A model generated the notes under the pieces. It saw only the letters and a program-made list of their open reading frames with translations, searched no databases and had not been told where the DNA came from. Position numbers and translations under genes: made by a program. Positions 16,468 to 25,443 of a stretch of DNA of 64,000 nt are shown in pieces; position 1 is the first letter of the stretch; every line of letters begins with the position of its first letter. The stretch comes from Pseudomonas sp. PH1b (GTDB taxonomy: Bacteria; Pseudomonadota; Gammaproteobacteria; Pseudomonadales; Pseudomonadaceae), in NCBI RefSeq assembly GCF_000633395.1, contig NZ_AYMU01000007.1, positions 186,001-250,000 of the forward strand, given 5' to 3'.

Positions 16468-18843
16468 TTGGTAGAGTACGTAGTTTCCCTCGATAAGCTC
16501 GGCAAACACGATGTTGAGCATGTGGGGGGCAAGAACGCATCCCTGGGCGAGATGATCAGCAACCTCGCAGGTGCGGGCGTATCGGTCCCTGGTGGCTTCG
16601 CCACGACAGCTCAGGCTTATCGTGATTTTCTTGAGTTGAGTGGTCTGAACGACCAGATCCATGCAGCGCTCGATGCGCTGGATGTCGATGACGTGAACGC
16701 CCTGGCCAAGACCGGTGCGCAGATCCGTCAGTGGATCATGGAGGCCGAGTTCCCCGAGCGCCTCAACACCGAGATCCGTACGGCCTTCGCCGCGCTGTCG
16801 GCGGGCAATCCCGATATCGCTGTGGCTGTGCGTTCTTCGGCCACCGCCGAAGATTTGCCGGACGCCTCCTTTGCCGGCCAGCAGGAAACCTTCCTCAATA
16901 TCCGTGGCGTGGACAACGTGATTCGCGCGGCCAAGGAAGTGTTCGCCTCGCTGTTCAACGATCGCGCCATTTCCTACCGCGTGCACCAGGGCTTCGATCA
17001 CAAGCTGGTGGCCCTGTCCGCCGGTGTGCAGCGCATGGTGCGTTCGGAAACCGGCACCGCCGGCGTGATGTTCACCCTTGATACCGAATCGGGCTTCCGT
17101 GACGTGGTCTTCATCACCGGCGCCTACGGCCTGGGTGAAACCGTGGTCCAGGGCGCGGTCAACCCGGACGAGTTCTACGTCCACAAGAACACCCTTGAAG
17201 CCGGCCGTCCTGCGATCCTGCGTCGCAACCTGGGCAGCAAGGCGATCAAGATGATCTACGGCGACGAAGCCAAGGCCGGTCGTTCGGTGAAAACCGTCGA
17301 TGTGGACAAGGCCGATCGCGCGCGCTTCTGCCTGAGCGACGCTGAAGTCAGCGAGCTGGCCAAGCAGGCGATGATCATCGAGAAGCACTACCAGTGCCCG
17401 ATGGACATCGAATGGGCCAAGGACGGTGACGACGGCAAGCTGTACATCGTCCAGGCTCGTCCGGAAACCGTGAAGAGCCGCACCCAGGCCAATGTCATGG
17501 AGCGCTACCTGCTCAAGGAAACTGGCACCGTGCTGGTTGAAGGCCGCGCCATCGGCCAGCGCATCGGCGCCGGCAAGGTACGGATCATCAAGGACGTGTC
17601 CGAGATGGACAAGGTCCAGGCCGGCGACGTGCTGGTCTCCGACATGACCGACCCGGACTGGGAACCGGTGATGAAGCGCGCCAGTGCCATCGTCACCAAC
17701 CGTGGCGGTCGTACCTGCCACGCGGCGATCATTGCTCGTGAGCTGGGGATTCCAGCCGTGGTTGGTTGCGGCAACGCGACCCAGCTGTTGAAAGACGGCC
17801 AGGGCGTGACCGTTTCCTGCGCTGAGGGCGACACCGGTTTCATCTTCGAGGGTGAGCTGGGCTTCGACGTCAAGCAGAACTCCGTGGATGCCATGCCGGA
17901 GTTGCCGTTCAAGATCATGATGAACGTCGGCAACCCTGATCGTGCCTTCGATTTCGCCCAACTGCCGAGTGCTGGTGTGGGCCTGGCCCGCCTGGAATTC
18001 ATCATCAACCGCATGATCGGCGTGCACCCCAAGGCGCTGCTGAACTACGCCGGGCTGCCACAAGAGATCAAGGACAGCGTCGACAAGCGTATCGCTGGCT
18101 ACCACGATCCTGTGGATTTCTATGTCGACAAGCTGGTTGAAGGCATTAGCACCCTGGCTGCGGCGTTCACCCCGAAGAAAGTCATCGTGCGCCTGTCGGA
18201 CTTCAAGTCCAACGAGTACGCCAACCTGATCGGCGGCAAGCTCTACGAGCCGGAAGAAGAAAACCCGATGCTGGGCTTCCGCGGTGCTTCGCGCTACATC
18301 AGCGAGTCGTTCCGTGACTGCTTCGAACTCGAGTGCCGCGCCCTGAAACGCGTGCGCAACGAGATGGGCCTGACTAACGTCGAGATCATGGTGCCGTTCG
18401 TGCGTACCCTTGGCGAAGCCAGCCAAGTGGTTGATCTGCTGGCTGAAAACGGCCTGAAGCGGGGCGAGAACGGCCTGCGTGTGATCATGATGTGCGAACT
18501 GCCATCCAACGCCATCCTGGCGGAGGAGTTCCTCGAGTACTTCGATGGTTTCTCCATCGGCTCCAACGACCTGACCCAGCTGACCCTGGGCCTGGACCGT
18601 GACTCGGGGATCATCGCCCATCTGTTCGACGAGCGTAATCCTGCGGTCAAGAAGCTGCTGGCCAATGCCATCGCCGCCTGCAACAAGGCCGGCAAGTACA
18701 TCGGCATCTGCGGTCAGGGTCCTTCGGACCACCCGGACCTGGCCAAGTGGCTGATGGAGCAGGGCATTGAAAGCGTTTCGCTGAACCCGGACTCGGTGCT
18801 GGAGACCTGGTTCTTCCTGGCTGAAGGTCAGGGCGCGGCGTAA
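16468..18843 (+). CDS. ppsA: Phosphoenolpyruvate synthase
   Basis: A 791-residue enzyme converting pyruvate and ATP to PEP, AMP and phosphate for gluconeogenesis. The N-terminal ATP-binding domain is followed by the swivelling His domain ([21 protein letters not shown], phospho-His418) and the C-terminal PEP-binding barrel ([32 protein letters not shown]). The start is TTG at 16468, preceded by GGAGAG; it gives the conserved N-terminus [12 protein letters not shown] and no better ATG exists. Activity is likely controlled by PpsR. Confidence 0.97.
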   Translation: MVEYVVSLDKLGKHDVEHVGGKNASLGEMISNLAGAGVSVPGGFATTAQAYRDFLELSGLNDQIHAALDALDVDDVNALAKTGAQIRQWIMEAEFPERLNTEIRTAFAALSAGNPDIAVAVRSSATAEDLPDASFAGQQETFLNIRGVDNVIRAAKEVFASLFNDRAISYRVHQGFDHKLVALSAGVQRMVRSETGTAGVMFTLDTESGFRDVVFITGAYGLGETVVQGAVNPDEFYVHKNTLEAGRPAILRRNLGSKAIKMIYGDEAKAGRSVKTVDVDKADRARFCLSDAEVSELAKQAMIIEKHYQCPMDIEWAKDGDDGKLYIVQARPETVKSRTQANVMERYLLKETGTVLVEGRAIGQRIGAGKVRIIKDVSEMDKVQAGDVLVSDMTDPDWEPVMKRASAIVTNRGGRTCHAAIIARELGIPAVVGCGNATQLLKDGQGVTVSCAEGDTGFIFEGELGFDVKQNSVDAMPELPFKIMMNVGNPDRAFDFAQLPSAGVGLARLEFIINRMIGVHPKALLNYAGLPQEIKDSVDKRIAGYHDPVDFYVDKLVEGISTLAAAFTPKKVIVRLSDFKSNEYANLIGGKLYEPEEENPMLGFRGASRYISESFRDCFELECRALKRVRNEMGLTNVEIMVPFVRTLGEASQVVDLLAENGLKRGENGLRVIMMCELPSNAILAEEFLEYFDGFSIGSNDLTQLTLGLDRDSGIIAHLFDERNPAVKKLLANAIAACNKAGKYIGICGQGPSDHPDLAKWLMEQGIESVSLNPDSVLETWFFLAEGQGAA

Positions 18844-18855
18844 GCGCTGAGCGTA

Positions 18856-18885
18856 GAGTCGGCCGGCCGTGAGGCGGGCCGGCTC
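18856..18885 (+). terminator. Hairpin after ppsA
   Basis: GAGTCGGCCGGCC and GGCGGGCCGGCTC form a GC-rich stem with a GTGA loop, 13 nt past the ppsA stop; a weak T content follows (CTCTTGAAG). Confidence 0.6.
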
Positions 18886-18945
18886 TTGAAGATTGAAGTA
18901 GGGCGTGCTTCTTCTGGATGCCGCCCTTTTTTGTGCAAGAAGAAT

Positions 18946-19935
18946 ATGCAAAGCAGCAGCAACTTATTTCCCGTCGCCTTGATCAGCGCCGAGCGTCGAG
19001 GCGACCTCAGCGAAGATGTCTATCGCTTGAAACCCGGTAACAGTCCCGATCCTTCGGTGGAGCTGGCCGTGACCCGTCTGGGACTGGCCGATGAGCCTGA
19101 AGCCCGGGGTGTCCCGGTGATTCTGCTGCATGGCAGCTTTTCCAACCGGCGTTTCTGGTATTCACCCAAGGGCATTGGCCTGGGGGCCTATCTGGCCCGT
19201 GCCGGTTTCGATGTATGGATCCCGGAAATGCGTGGGCACGGTTTGTCGCGACGCAATGCCGATTACCGCAAGAATCGGGTGGCCGACTACGCTCGCTACG
19301 ATTTGCCGGCAATTGCCGCCTTTGTTCGCGAGCAAAGCGCTCAGATTCCTCACTGGATCGGTCATTCACTGGGCGGCACCACCTTGGCCGCGGCCTTGGG
19401 TGGAGAGTACCTGGGCGAGCCGGGGGTCGCCTCGGCGGCATTCTTCGGTACCCAGATCAGCCGCACCTATTGGCCCCTGAAGATTCCCCTGGTGGAGTGG
19501 GGCGGGCGCGTGCTGATCAAGCGTTTTGCCCAGCTGTCGGGTTCACGGCTCAAGCGAGGGCCGGAAGATGAGCCTGTTGGCCTGGCACTGGAAAGCATGC
19601 GTTGGCATGGTCTGTTCGGTCGCTTTGGCGATGCCGACAAGGATTGGTGGGCGGGCCTGGCGCAGGTGTCAGTGCCGGCGTTGGCGGTCAGCGCCGCAGG
19701 GGATCACCAGGATCCGAGCTGGGCTTGTCGCAAATTGTTCGATCAATTGGGCAGCGAGCAGAAGCAGTTTGTCTGCCTGGGGCGTGACCAGGGATTCAGT
19801 GGCAATTTCGGGCATGTCGAGATGCTGGTGAGCAAACAGGCGCAGACTGAAGTCTGGCCGTTGGTGGCGCGCTGGCTCCAGGATCAGCACACGCCGCTGC
19901 TGATTTCCGCCAGTGAGCAGGTCGCCACGGTTTGA
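18946..19935 (+). CDS. Alpha/beta-fold hydrolase
   Basis: A 329-residue protein. The oxyanion-hole motif LHGSFSNRRFW is at 61-71, nucleophile elbow WIGHSLGGTT at 137-146 (Ser141), an acid in VSAAGDHQDPSW, and the likely catalytic His in NFGHVEML near 300. This is a complete Ser-Asp-His hydrolase of the lipase/esterase type; the substrate is not evident. There is no signal peptide. The ATG at 18946 is chosen because the upstream frame is non-conserved terminator sequence. The gene lies between ppsA and rraA. Confidence 0.85.
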   Translation: MQSSSNLFPVALISAERRGDLSEDVYRLKPGNSPDPSVELAVTRLGLADEPEARGVPVILLHGSFSNRRFWYSPKGIGLGAYLARAGFDVWIPEMRGHGLSRRNADYRKNRVADYARYDLPAIAAFVREQSAQIPHWIGHSLGGTTLAAALGGEYLGEPGVASAAFFGTQISRTYWPLKIPLVEWGGRVLIKRFAQLSGSRLKRGPEDEPVGLALESMRWHGLFGRFGDADKDWWAGLAQVSVPALAVSAAGDHQDPSWACRKLFDQLGSEQKQFVCLGRDQGFSGNFGHVEMLVSKQAQTEVWPLVARWLQDQHTPLLISASEQVATV

Positions 19936-20191
19936 GGCAAAGGCTCTGACAAGGGCATTTCGCTCAGAGGTGCTTGCGGCTAAGATATGACGCCTTGCGA
20001 TGTTTTGGTCACATTCAGTTATTGAGCCGACTTTCAGTTCCGGTGCAATGGCTGCGAAAATACCGCCTGGATGAACCCGCCGCTCAGACAGCGCAGGTTA
20101 AACATCCAGGGCCCGAGCTCGTATTTTTTAAGCATGTCCCTGGAATTGCCGTCACCTTCGATCGTGTTCTTTCTGTTACAGGAGTTTCTCG

Positions 20192-20683
20192 ATGAACCAT
20201 TACCTCACTCCCGACCTGTGCGACGCCTACCCGGACCTGGTACAGGTGGTCGAGCCGATGTTCAGCAATTTCGGCGGCCGTGATTCCTTCGGCGGCGAGA
20301 TCGTCACCATCAAGTGCTTCGAGGACAACTCGCTGGTCAAGGAGCAGGTCGATCTCAAGGGCCACGGCAAGGTGCTGGTGGTGGATGGCGGTGGTTCGCT
20401 GCGTCGGGCGCTACTGGGCGACATGCTGGCGGAAAAAGCGGCGAAGAACGGCTGGGAAGGCCTGGTGATCTACGGTTGCATCCGCGATGTGGACGTCATC
20501 GCGCAGACCGACCTTGGGGTCCAGGCCCTGGCCAGCCACCCGATGAAGACCGACAAGCGCGGCATCGGCGACCTCAATGTCGCGGTGACCTTTGCCGGGG
20601 TGACTTTCCGCCCGGGCGAGTACATCTATGCCGATAACAATGGCGTAATCATCTCGCCAAGCCCACTGAAGATGCCTGAATAA
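20192..20683 (+). CDS. rraA: RraA-family protein (RNase E activity regulator / HMG-oxaloacetate aldolase-like)
   Basis: A 163-residue protein ([20 protein letters not shown]) of the RraA family. In E. coli RraA is a trimer that binds RNase E and slows RNA decay. Related proteins with the G-x5-DRDxxE-type metal site are 4-hydroxy-4-methyl-2-oxoglutarate aldolases. Here [20 protein letters not shown] has Arg-Asp at the active-site position, so either role is possible. The ribosome-binding site is CAGGAG. It starts 256 bp after the hydrolase and ends 25 bp before cmaX. Confidence 0.9.
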   Translation: MNHYLTPDLCDAYPDLVQVVEPMFSNFGGRDSFGGEIVTIKCFEDNSLVKEQVDLKGHGKVLVVDGGGSLRRALLGDMLAEKAAKNGWEGLVIYGCIRDVDVIAQTDLGVQALASHPMKTDKRGIGDLNVAVTFAGVTFRPGEYIYADNNGVIISPSPLKMPE

Positions 20684-20708
20684 GCAATCGGCCTGACAAG
20701 GGATGAGG

Positions 20709-21704
20709 ATGTTCGAGGAAGAAAACGCGCAATGGGGGCTGGTGCATGCCCTGGTGCTGGATGGTGAAGGCGGTGCGCGTTCGATTGCCCGGACCGAGCT
20801 TGACGATCTGCAGTTGCAGGCCCATGAAAGCCTGTGGCTGCATTGGGATCGCAGTCATCCGCAGACCCAGACCTGGCTGCGCCGCTCCAGCGGCCTGAGC
20901 GAGTTCAGCTGTGACCTGCTGCTGGAGGAGAACACTCGGCCGCGTCTGTTGGCTCTGCCCGAGGCGGAGCTGCTGCTGTTTCTGCGGGGCATCAACCTCA
21001 ACCCGGGAGCCGAGCCAGAAGACATGGTCTCGGTGCGCATCTTCGCCTCCGCCCAGCGGGTGATTTCCCTGCGCCTGCGGCCGCTGCGCGCCACTGATGA
21101 GTTGCTGCTGCAATTGACCGAGGGCAAGGGGCCGAAAAACGCCGCCGAACTCCTCCTTTATATGGCCGAGTACCTGACTCATAAAGTGCAGGATCTGGTC
21201 AGCGATCTCTCGGAAGTGGTCGATGGCGAAGAAGAAAAACTGGATGCCGACGAACGGTATACCCCCGAGCACGGCAGCATTTTGCAGATCCGTCGTCGGG
21301 CTGCCGGACTGAAGCGTTTCCTGGCTCCTCAGCGGGATATTTTCGCGCAGTTGAGTCGGATAAAACTGCCCTGGTTTGCCGTCGATGATGGCGACTACTG
21401 GAACGAATTGCACAACAGCCTGACCCGTTACCTGGAAGAGCTGGAATTGACTCGAGAGCGCGTGGGGCTTGCCCTGGAGGCCGAAGACCGGCGCTTGAGC
21501 GTGCGCATGAATCGCACCATGTACCGTTTCGGGATCATCACCGGGATCTTCCTGCCCATGAGTTTTCTTACCGGGCTGCTGGGCATCAACGTCGGTGGTA
21601 TTCCGTTCTCCGCAAGCCCTTATGGATTCATCATCGCTTGCCTGTTGTTGATATCGGTGGCGCTGGGGCAATGGTGGTTGTTTCGTCGTTTGCGGTGGGT
21701 GTGA
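20709..21704 (+). CDS. cmaX: CmaX, CorA/ZntB-family divalent cation transporter
   Basis: A 331-residue protein with a large cytoplasmic N-terminal domain and two C-terminal transmembrane helices (about 270-290, 300-325). The pore motif is GIN (LTGLLGINVGGIPF) instead of the GMN of classical CorA, as in ZntB-type members. The second ATG (20709) is chosen because AAGGG lies 6 nt before it, whereas the ATG at 20703 directly abuts that sequence. It is the first gene of the cmaX-crfX-cmpX-sigX-oprF cluster known from P. aeruginosa and P. fluorescens. Confidence 0.88.
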   Translation: MFEEENAQWGLVHALVLDGEGGARSIARTELDDLQLQAHESLWLHWDRSHPQTQTWLRRSSGLSEFSCDLLLEENTRPRLLALPEAELLLFLRGINLNPGAEPEDMVSVRIFASAQRVISLRLRPLRATDELLLQLTEGKGPKNAAELLLYMAEYLTHKVQDLVSDLSEVVDGEEEKLDADERYTPEHGSILQIRRRAAGLKRFLAPQRDIFAQLSRIKLPWFAVDDGDYWNELHNSLTRYLEELELTRERVGLALEAEDRRLSVRMNRTMYRFGIITGIFLPMSFLTGLLGINVGGIPFSASPYGFIIACLLLISVALGQWWLFRRLRWV

Positions 21705-21767
21705 CGATGCCTCATGTGACCCGAGTAAATCTGATCGCGTCTTTTTCAGATATCACCAGAGGTGCGT

Positions 21768-22013
21768 ATGCACGATCCGTTTGAACAGTCTTTGCGTGAC
21801 ATGCTCAAAGCCTCGCCATCGAGCCGCGATGACGATGCTTGCCTGGGCCGCGTACTGAAAACCGCCAACCGTCAGGTCGGGGCAGGGGATCTGTTCAGCC
21901 TGCTGGGCCGCTGGCTGCCGGCGCTGATGATCGCCTTGAATAACGGATCGGCCCATATTGCGCCGGTTTCACGTCGTAAACCTACTGCTCGCACTGCTGA
22001 TAAGGCTGATTGA
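21768..22013 (+). CDS. crfX: CrfX protein
   Basis: An 81-residue small protein (MHDPFEQSLRDMLKASPSSR) of unknown function, recognised by sequence and position between cmaX and cmpX. It has a basic, Arg/Lys-rich C-terminus (PVSRRKPTARTADKAD) and one short hydrophobic stretch (LGRWLPALMIAL). AGAGGTG lies just upstream of the ATG at 21768; a GTG at 21762 is less likely. It ends 2 bp before the cmpX start. Confidence 0.88.
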   Translation: MHDPFEQSLRDMLKASPSSRDDDACLGRVLKTANRQVGAGDLFSLLGRWLPALMIALNNGSAHIAPVSRRKPTARTADKAD

Positions 22014-22015
22014 AT

Positions 22016-22840
22016 ATGGAATTGGATCTCTGGACTCAGAGCCTCGTCACGGCGATGACTGCCTTGTGGACCAAGGTGGCGAACTTCATTCCGAACCTGT
22101 TCGGCGCACTGGTGGTGCTGTTGCTGGGCTTCGTGGTAGCCAAGCTGCTCGATACCCTGCTGTCCAAATTGCTGGCCAAGCTGGGCCTGGACCGCTTGAT
22201 GGGCGGTACCGGCTTGACCAAATTGTTGTCCCGGGCGGGCCTGCAAGTACCGATCTCGACCTTGATCGGCAAGATCGTCTATTGGTTCGTTCTGCTGATT
22301 TTTCTGGTTTCTGCTGCTGAATCCCTTGGACTTGAGCGAGTTTCGGCTACGCTCGACATGCTTGCGCTGTATTTGCCGAAGGTTTTCGGTGCTGCGCTGG
22401 TGCTGTTGGTGGGGGTTTTGTTGGCGCAGTTGGCCAATGGGCTGGTGCGCGGAGCGGCGGAGGGCGTAGGGCTGGATTACGCCAGTGGCCTGGGGCGGAT
22501 TGCCCAGGGGCTGGTGATCATCATCAGTATTTCCGTGGCGATCAGCCAGTTGGAGGTCAAAACTGACCTGCTCAACCATGTGATCGTGATTGTGTTGATT
22601 ACCGTTGGTCTGGCAGTTGCGCTGGCCATGGGATTGGGAAGCCGGGAAATTGCCGGACAGATTCTTGCGGGAATCTATGTGCGTGAGTTGTATCAGGTTG
22701 GGCAACAAGTACGAGTTGGAGAGGTCGAAGGCCAGATTGAAGAAATTGGCACGGTCAAGACTACATTGCTGACCGATGAGGGTGAGCTAGTCTCTCTCTC
22801 CAATCGGATCCTGCTGGAACAGCATGTAAGTAGCCGCTAA
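22016..22840 (+). CDS. cmpX: CmpX, mechanosensitive channel (MscS)-like membrane protein
   Basis: A 274-residue inner-membrane protein with four or five hydrophobic helices in the first 205 residues (FGALVVLLLGFVVAKLL, IVYWFVLLIFLVSAAESLG, VFGAALVLLVGVLLAQLANG, GLVIIISISVAISQLEV, VIVIVLITVGLAVALAMGLG). A short MscS-like beta domain follows (YQVGQQVRVGEVEGQIEEIG). In P. aeruginosa loss of CmpX alters membrane stress and SigX activity. It lies directly upstream of sigX, separated by 88 bp containing a hairpin. Confidence 0.92.
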   Translation: MELDLWTQSLVTAMTALWTKVANFIPNLFGALVVLLLGFVVAKLLDTLLSKLLAKLGLDRLMGGTGLTKLLSRAGLQVPISTLIGKIVYWFVLLIFLVSAAESLGLERVSATLDMLALYLPKVFGAALVLLVGVLLAQLANGLVRGAAEGVGLDYASGLGRIAQGLVIIISISVAISQLEVKTDLLNHVIVIVLITVGLAVALAMGLGSREIAGQILAGIYVRELYQVGQQVRVGEVEGQIEEIGTVKTTLLTDEGELVSLSNRILLEQHVSSR

Positions 22841-22863
22841 CCCGGCAAACCCTGCTAATGTAT

Positions 22864-22899
22864 GCCGCCGCAAAATGCCCCTCACCGGGCAGCGGCGGA
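22864..22899 (+). promoter_or_regulatory. Stem-loop in the sigX leader
   Basis: CCGCCGC (22865-22871) pairs with GCGGCGG (22892-22898), with an inner TGCCC/GGGCA stem, forming a strong two-part hairpin 30 nt before the sigX start. It could end cmpX transcription partly, or affect sigX translation. Confidence 0.5.
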
Positions 22900-22928
22900 C
22901 ATTGACCTGACTGTCGGCACGACTCGTT

Positions 22929-23519
22929 TTGAATAAAACCCAATCGCTACCCACGCGCTATGACCCCCGTGAGCTCTCTGATGAGGAGTTGGTCGCGCGC
23001 TCGCATACGGAGCTGTTCCACGTAACACGCGCCTATGAAGAGTTGATGCGGCGCTATCAGAGGACGTTATTTAATGTTTGCGCGCGTTATCTGGGGAACG
23101 ATCGGGATGCGGATGATGTCTGTCAGGAAGTGATGTTGAAGGTGCTGTATGGCCTTAAGAACTTTGAGGGTAAATCGAAGTTCAAGACATGGCTATATAG
23201 CATCACGTACAACGAATGCATCACGCAGTATCGCAAGGAGCGGCGCAAGCGTCGGTTGATGGACGCTTTAAGTCTTGACCCCCTCGAGGAGGCTTCTGAA
23301 GAGAAGACGCCGAAACCTGAGGAGAAGGGCGGACTTGACCGCTGGTTGGTGCATGTGAACCCGATTGACCGGGAAATTCTGGTGCTACGATTTGTCGCAG
23401 AGCTGGAATTTCAGGAGATCGCAGACATCATGCATATGGGGTTGAGTGCTACAAAAATGCGTTACAAACGTGCTCTTGATAAATTGCGTGAGAAATTTGC
23501 AGGCATTGCTGAAACTTAG
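22929..23519 (+). CDS. sigX: ECF RNA polymerase sigma factor SigX
   Basis: A 196-residue ECF sigma factor. Region 2 includes YLGNDRDADDVCQEVMLKVLYGLKNFEGKSKFKTWLYSITYNE (in pieces, about 55-100), and region 4 includes DREILVLRFVAELEFQEIADIMHMGLSATKMRYKRALDKL (about 148-187). SigX directs oprF transcription and affects membrane fluidity, lipid metabolism and biofilm formation in Pseudomonas. The start is TTG at 22929, which gives the conserved N-terminus MNKTQSLPTRYDPRELSDEE; no clear Shine-Dalgarno precedes it. No anti-sigma gene is adjacent; CmpX/CrfX upstream may modulate it. Confidence 0.94.
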   Translation: MNKTQSLPTRYDPRELSDEELVARSHTELFHVTRAYEELMRRYQRTLFNVCARYLGNDRDADDVCQEVMLKVLYGLKNFEGKSKFKTWLYSITYNECITQYRKERRKRRLMDALSLDPLEEASEEKTPKPEEKGGLDRWLVHVNPIDREILVLRFVAELEFQEIADIMHMGLSATKMRYKRALDKLREKFAGIAET

Positions 23520-23626
23520 TTCGGCGCAAATATCTCTTACGTTTAGGTGAGTTCTGATAGACTTACCGCCGAGTTGTCCCCCGGTATGTGGGACTGCTTT
23601 ACAATCACCAGATGGGGATTTAACGG

Positions 23627-24604
23627 ATGAAACTGAAAAACACCTTGGGCATTGCCATTGGTTCTATTGTTGCCGTGACTTCGTTCGGCGTTCTGGCGCA
23701 AGGCCAAGGCGCGGTCGAGGGTGAACTGTTTTACAAAAAACAGTACAACGACAGCGTTAATCACGTTGAAGATGGTTTCAACCCTGGCGCATCGATCGGT
23801 TACTTCCTGACCGACGACCTGTCGTTGAACGCCACCTACGACAAGACCAACCACACCCGTTCTAACGACGGTACTGGTAACCAGAAAATCAAAGGCGACA
23901 ACTTCGGCCTGAACGCTCAGTACCACTTTGGTACCGTGGGTGACGCTCTGCGTCCATACGTTTCCGGCGGTGTTGCTCACAAGAGCATGACCAACGTGAT
24001 CGCTGACGGTCACAGCGGCCGCGACCAGTCGACTTTCCTGACTGCAGGTGCTGGTGTTAAGTACTACTTCACCGACAACCTGTTCGCCCGTGCCGGCGTT
24101 GAAGCTGACTACAAGCTGGACAACGGTAAGTGGGACTACGCTCCTACCATCGGTCTGGGTGTGAACTTCGGCGGCAGCGGTGGCAAAGTTGCTCCAGCTC
24201 CAGTAGCTCCAGCTCCAGCTCCTGAGCCAGCTCCAGAAGCTCCAGTTGCTGAAGTTGTTCGTGTTGAGCTGGACGTGAAGTTCGACTTCGACAAGTCGGT
24301 CGTCAAGCCTAACAGCTACGCTGACATCAAGAACCTGGCTGATTTCATGAATCAGTACCCACAGACCACCACCGTTGTTGAAGGTCACACTGACTCCGTC
24401 GGTCCTGACGCTTACAACCAGAAGCTGTCTGAGCGTCGTGCAAACGCCGTTAAGCAAGTTCTGGTCAACCAGTACGGCGTTGGCGCTAACCGCGTTCAAT
24501 CCGTTGGTTACGGTGAGTCCCGCCCAGTTGCCGACAACGCAACTGAAGCTGGTCGCGCAGTTAACCGTCGCGTAGAAGCCTCGGTTGAAGCTCAAGCTAA
24601 GTAA
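23627..24604 (+). CDS. oprF: Major outer-membrane porin OprF (OmpA family)
   Basis: A 325-residue porin with a signal peptide (about 1-24, ending VLAQG), an N-terminal beta-barrel (about 25-180), a Pro/Ala linker (APAPVAPAPAPEPAPEAP) and a C-terminal OmpA-like peptidoglycan-binding domain (VKFDFDKSVVKPNS, VEGHTDSVGPDAYNQKLSER). It gives nonspecific permeability and anchors the outer membrane to peptidoglycan. No Cys is present. Codons are enriched in GCT, GTT and GGT relative to neighbours, as expected for very high expression. It lies 107 bp after sigX and is probably transcribed by SigX. Confidence 0.98.
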   Translation: MKLKNTLGIAIGSIVAVTSFGVLAQGQGAVEGELFYKKQYNDSVNHVEDGFNPGASIGYFLTDDLSLNATYDKTNHTRSNDGTGNQKIKGDNFGLNAQYHFGTVGDALRPYVSGGVAHKSMTNVIADGHSGRDQSTFLTAGAGVKYYFTDNLFARAGVEADYKLDNGKWDYAPTIGLGVNFGGSGGKVAPAPVAPAPAPEPAPEAPVAEVVRVELDVKFDFDKSVVKPNSYADIKNLADFMNQYPQTTTVVEGHTDSVGPDAYNQKLSERRANAVKQVLVNQYGVGANRVQSVGYGESRPVADNATEAGRAVNRRVEASVEAQAK

Positions 24605-24621
24605 TTAGCCTTGTAGCTTGG

Positions 24622-24647
24622 AAAAACCCGGCCTAGGCCGGGTTTTT
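24622..24647. terminator. Bidirectional terminator between oprF and cobA
   Basis: A perfect 26-bp palindrome with AAAAACCCGGCC, a TA centre, and the complement ending in TTTTT. It gives a GC stem with a U-tract on both strands, so it can end oprF (plus) and the nirB-nirD-nasC-cobA operon (minus). Confidence 0.93.
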
Positions 24648-24681
24648 CTTTGCCTGCGATTGCGTGACCCTGCGCCCGTGC

Positions 24682-25434
24682 TCAGGCCAATTGCATGCTG
24701 GTCATGGCGGTGACCGCCGTGCTGGTGGCTGTTCCAGCTACCGCCCCGATCACCAGGATGGCTGGGCTCTTGAGCATGAAGCGCTGGGCATCCTGCTCCA
24801 TGTTCAACAGGTCGCTGCGACATTCCCGCTGCTCAGGCAGCGAAGCGTTTTCGATCATCGCAACCGGCGTATCGGCTGCCATGCCGCCTTCGCGCAACTG
24901 CGCGCCGATTTCCGCGAGTTTCGCAACACCCATGTAGATCACCAGGGTCGTGCCGCCCTGGGCCAGGGCCTGCCAGTTCAGGCGGCTGTCATCTTGAGTA
25001 TGGGCGGTCACCAGGGTCACCCCTCGAGCGACACCACGTAGGGTCAGGGGGATATCGCAACGCGTGGCACCGGCCAGGCCGGCAGTGATGCCGTTGACCA
25101 GTTCTACCTCGATTCCCCGTTCCTTGAGCCACTGGGCCTCTTCGCCACCGCGTCCGAAAATGTACGGGTCGCCCCCCTTGAGACGCACCACACAGCGGCC
25201 CTGACGGGCATAGCGCAGCATCAGGCGATGGATGAAGGCCTGGGGCGTGGAGCGGCAACCACCGCGTTTGCCCACCGGGATGACCCGCGCCTTGGGGCAG
25301 TGCTCCAGTACTGCGCTGTTCACCAAGTCATCCATCAGCACCACCTCGGCCTCGCCGAGGGCGCGTACCGCCTTGAGGGTCAAGAGCTCCGGGTCTCCGG
25401 GGCCTGCGCCTACCAGCCAGACTTTTGCACTCAT
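24682..25434 (-). CDS. cobA: Uroporphyrinogen-III C-methyltransferase
   Basis: A 250-residue SUMT enzyme that uses S-adenosylmethionine to make precorrin-2, precursor of siroheme. The motifs VGAGPGDPELLTLKA (about 7-21) and VRLKGGDPYIFGRGGEE (about 83-99) are intact. There is no fused CysG dehydrogenase/chelatase domain. It is the last gene of the nirB operon, 9 bp after nasC with GGAAAG as ribosome-binding site. This fits, since NirB needs siroheme. Confidence 0.95.
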   Translation of the reverse strand: MSAKVWLVGAGPGDPELLTLKAVRALGEAEVVLMDDLVNSAVLEHCPKARVIPVGKRGGCRSTPQAFIHRLMLRYARQGRCVVRLKGGDPYIFGRGGEEAQWLKERGIEVELVNGITAGLAGATRCDIPLTLRGVARGVTLVTAHTQDDSRLNWQALAQGGTTLVIYMGVAKLAEIGAQLREGGMAADTPVAMIENASLPEQRECRSDLLNMEQDAQRFMLKSPAILVIGAVAGTATSTAVTAMTSMQLA

Positions 25435-25443
25435 TCGCTTTCC

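Noticed and set aside
16372..18951. An 859-codon minus-strand open frame opposite ppsA
   Set aside because: Shadow of ppsA; no recognisable domain and no ribosome-binding site.
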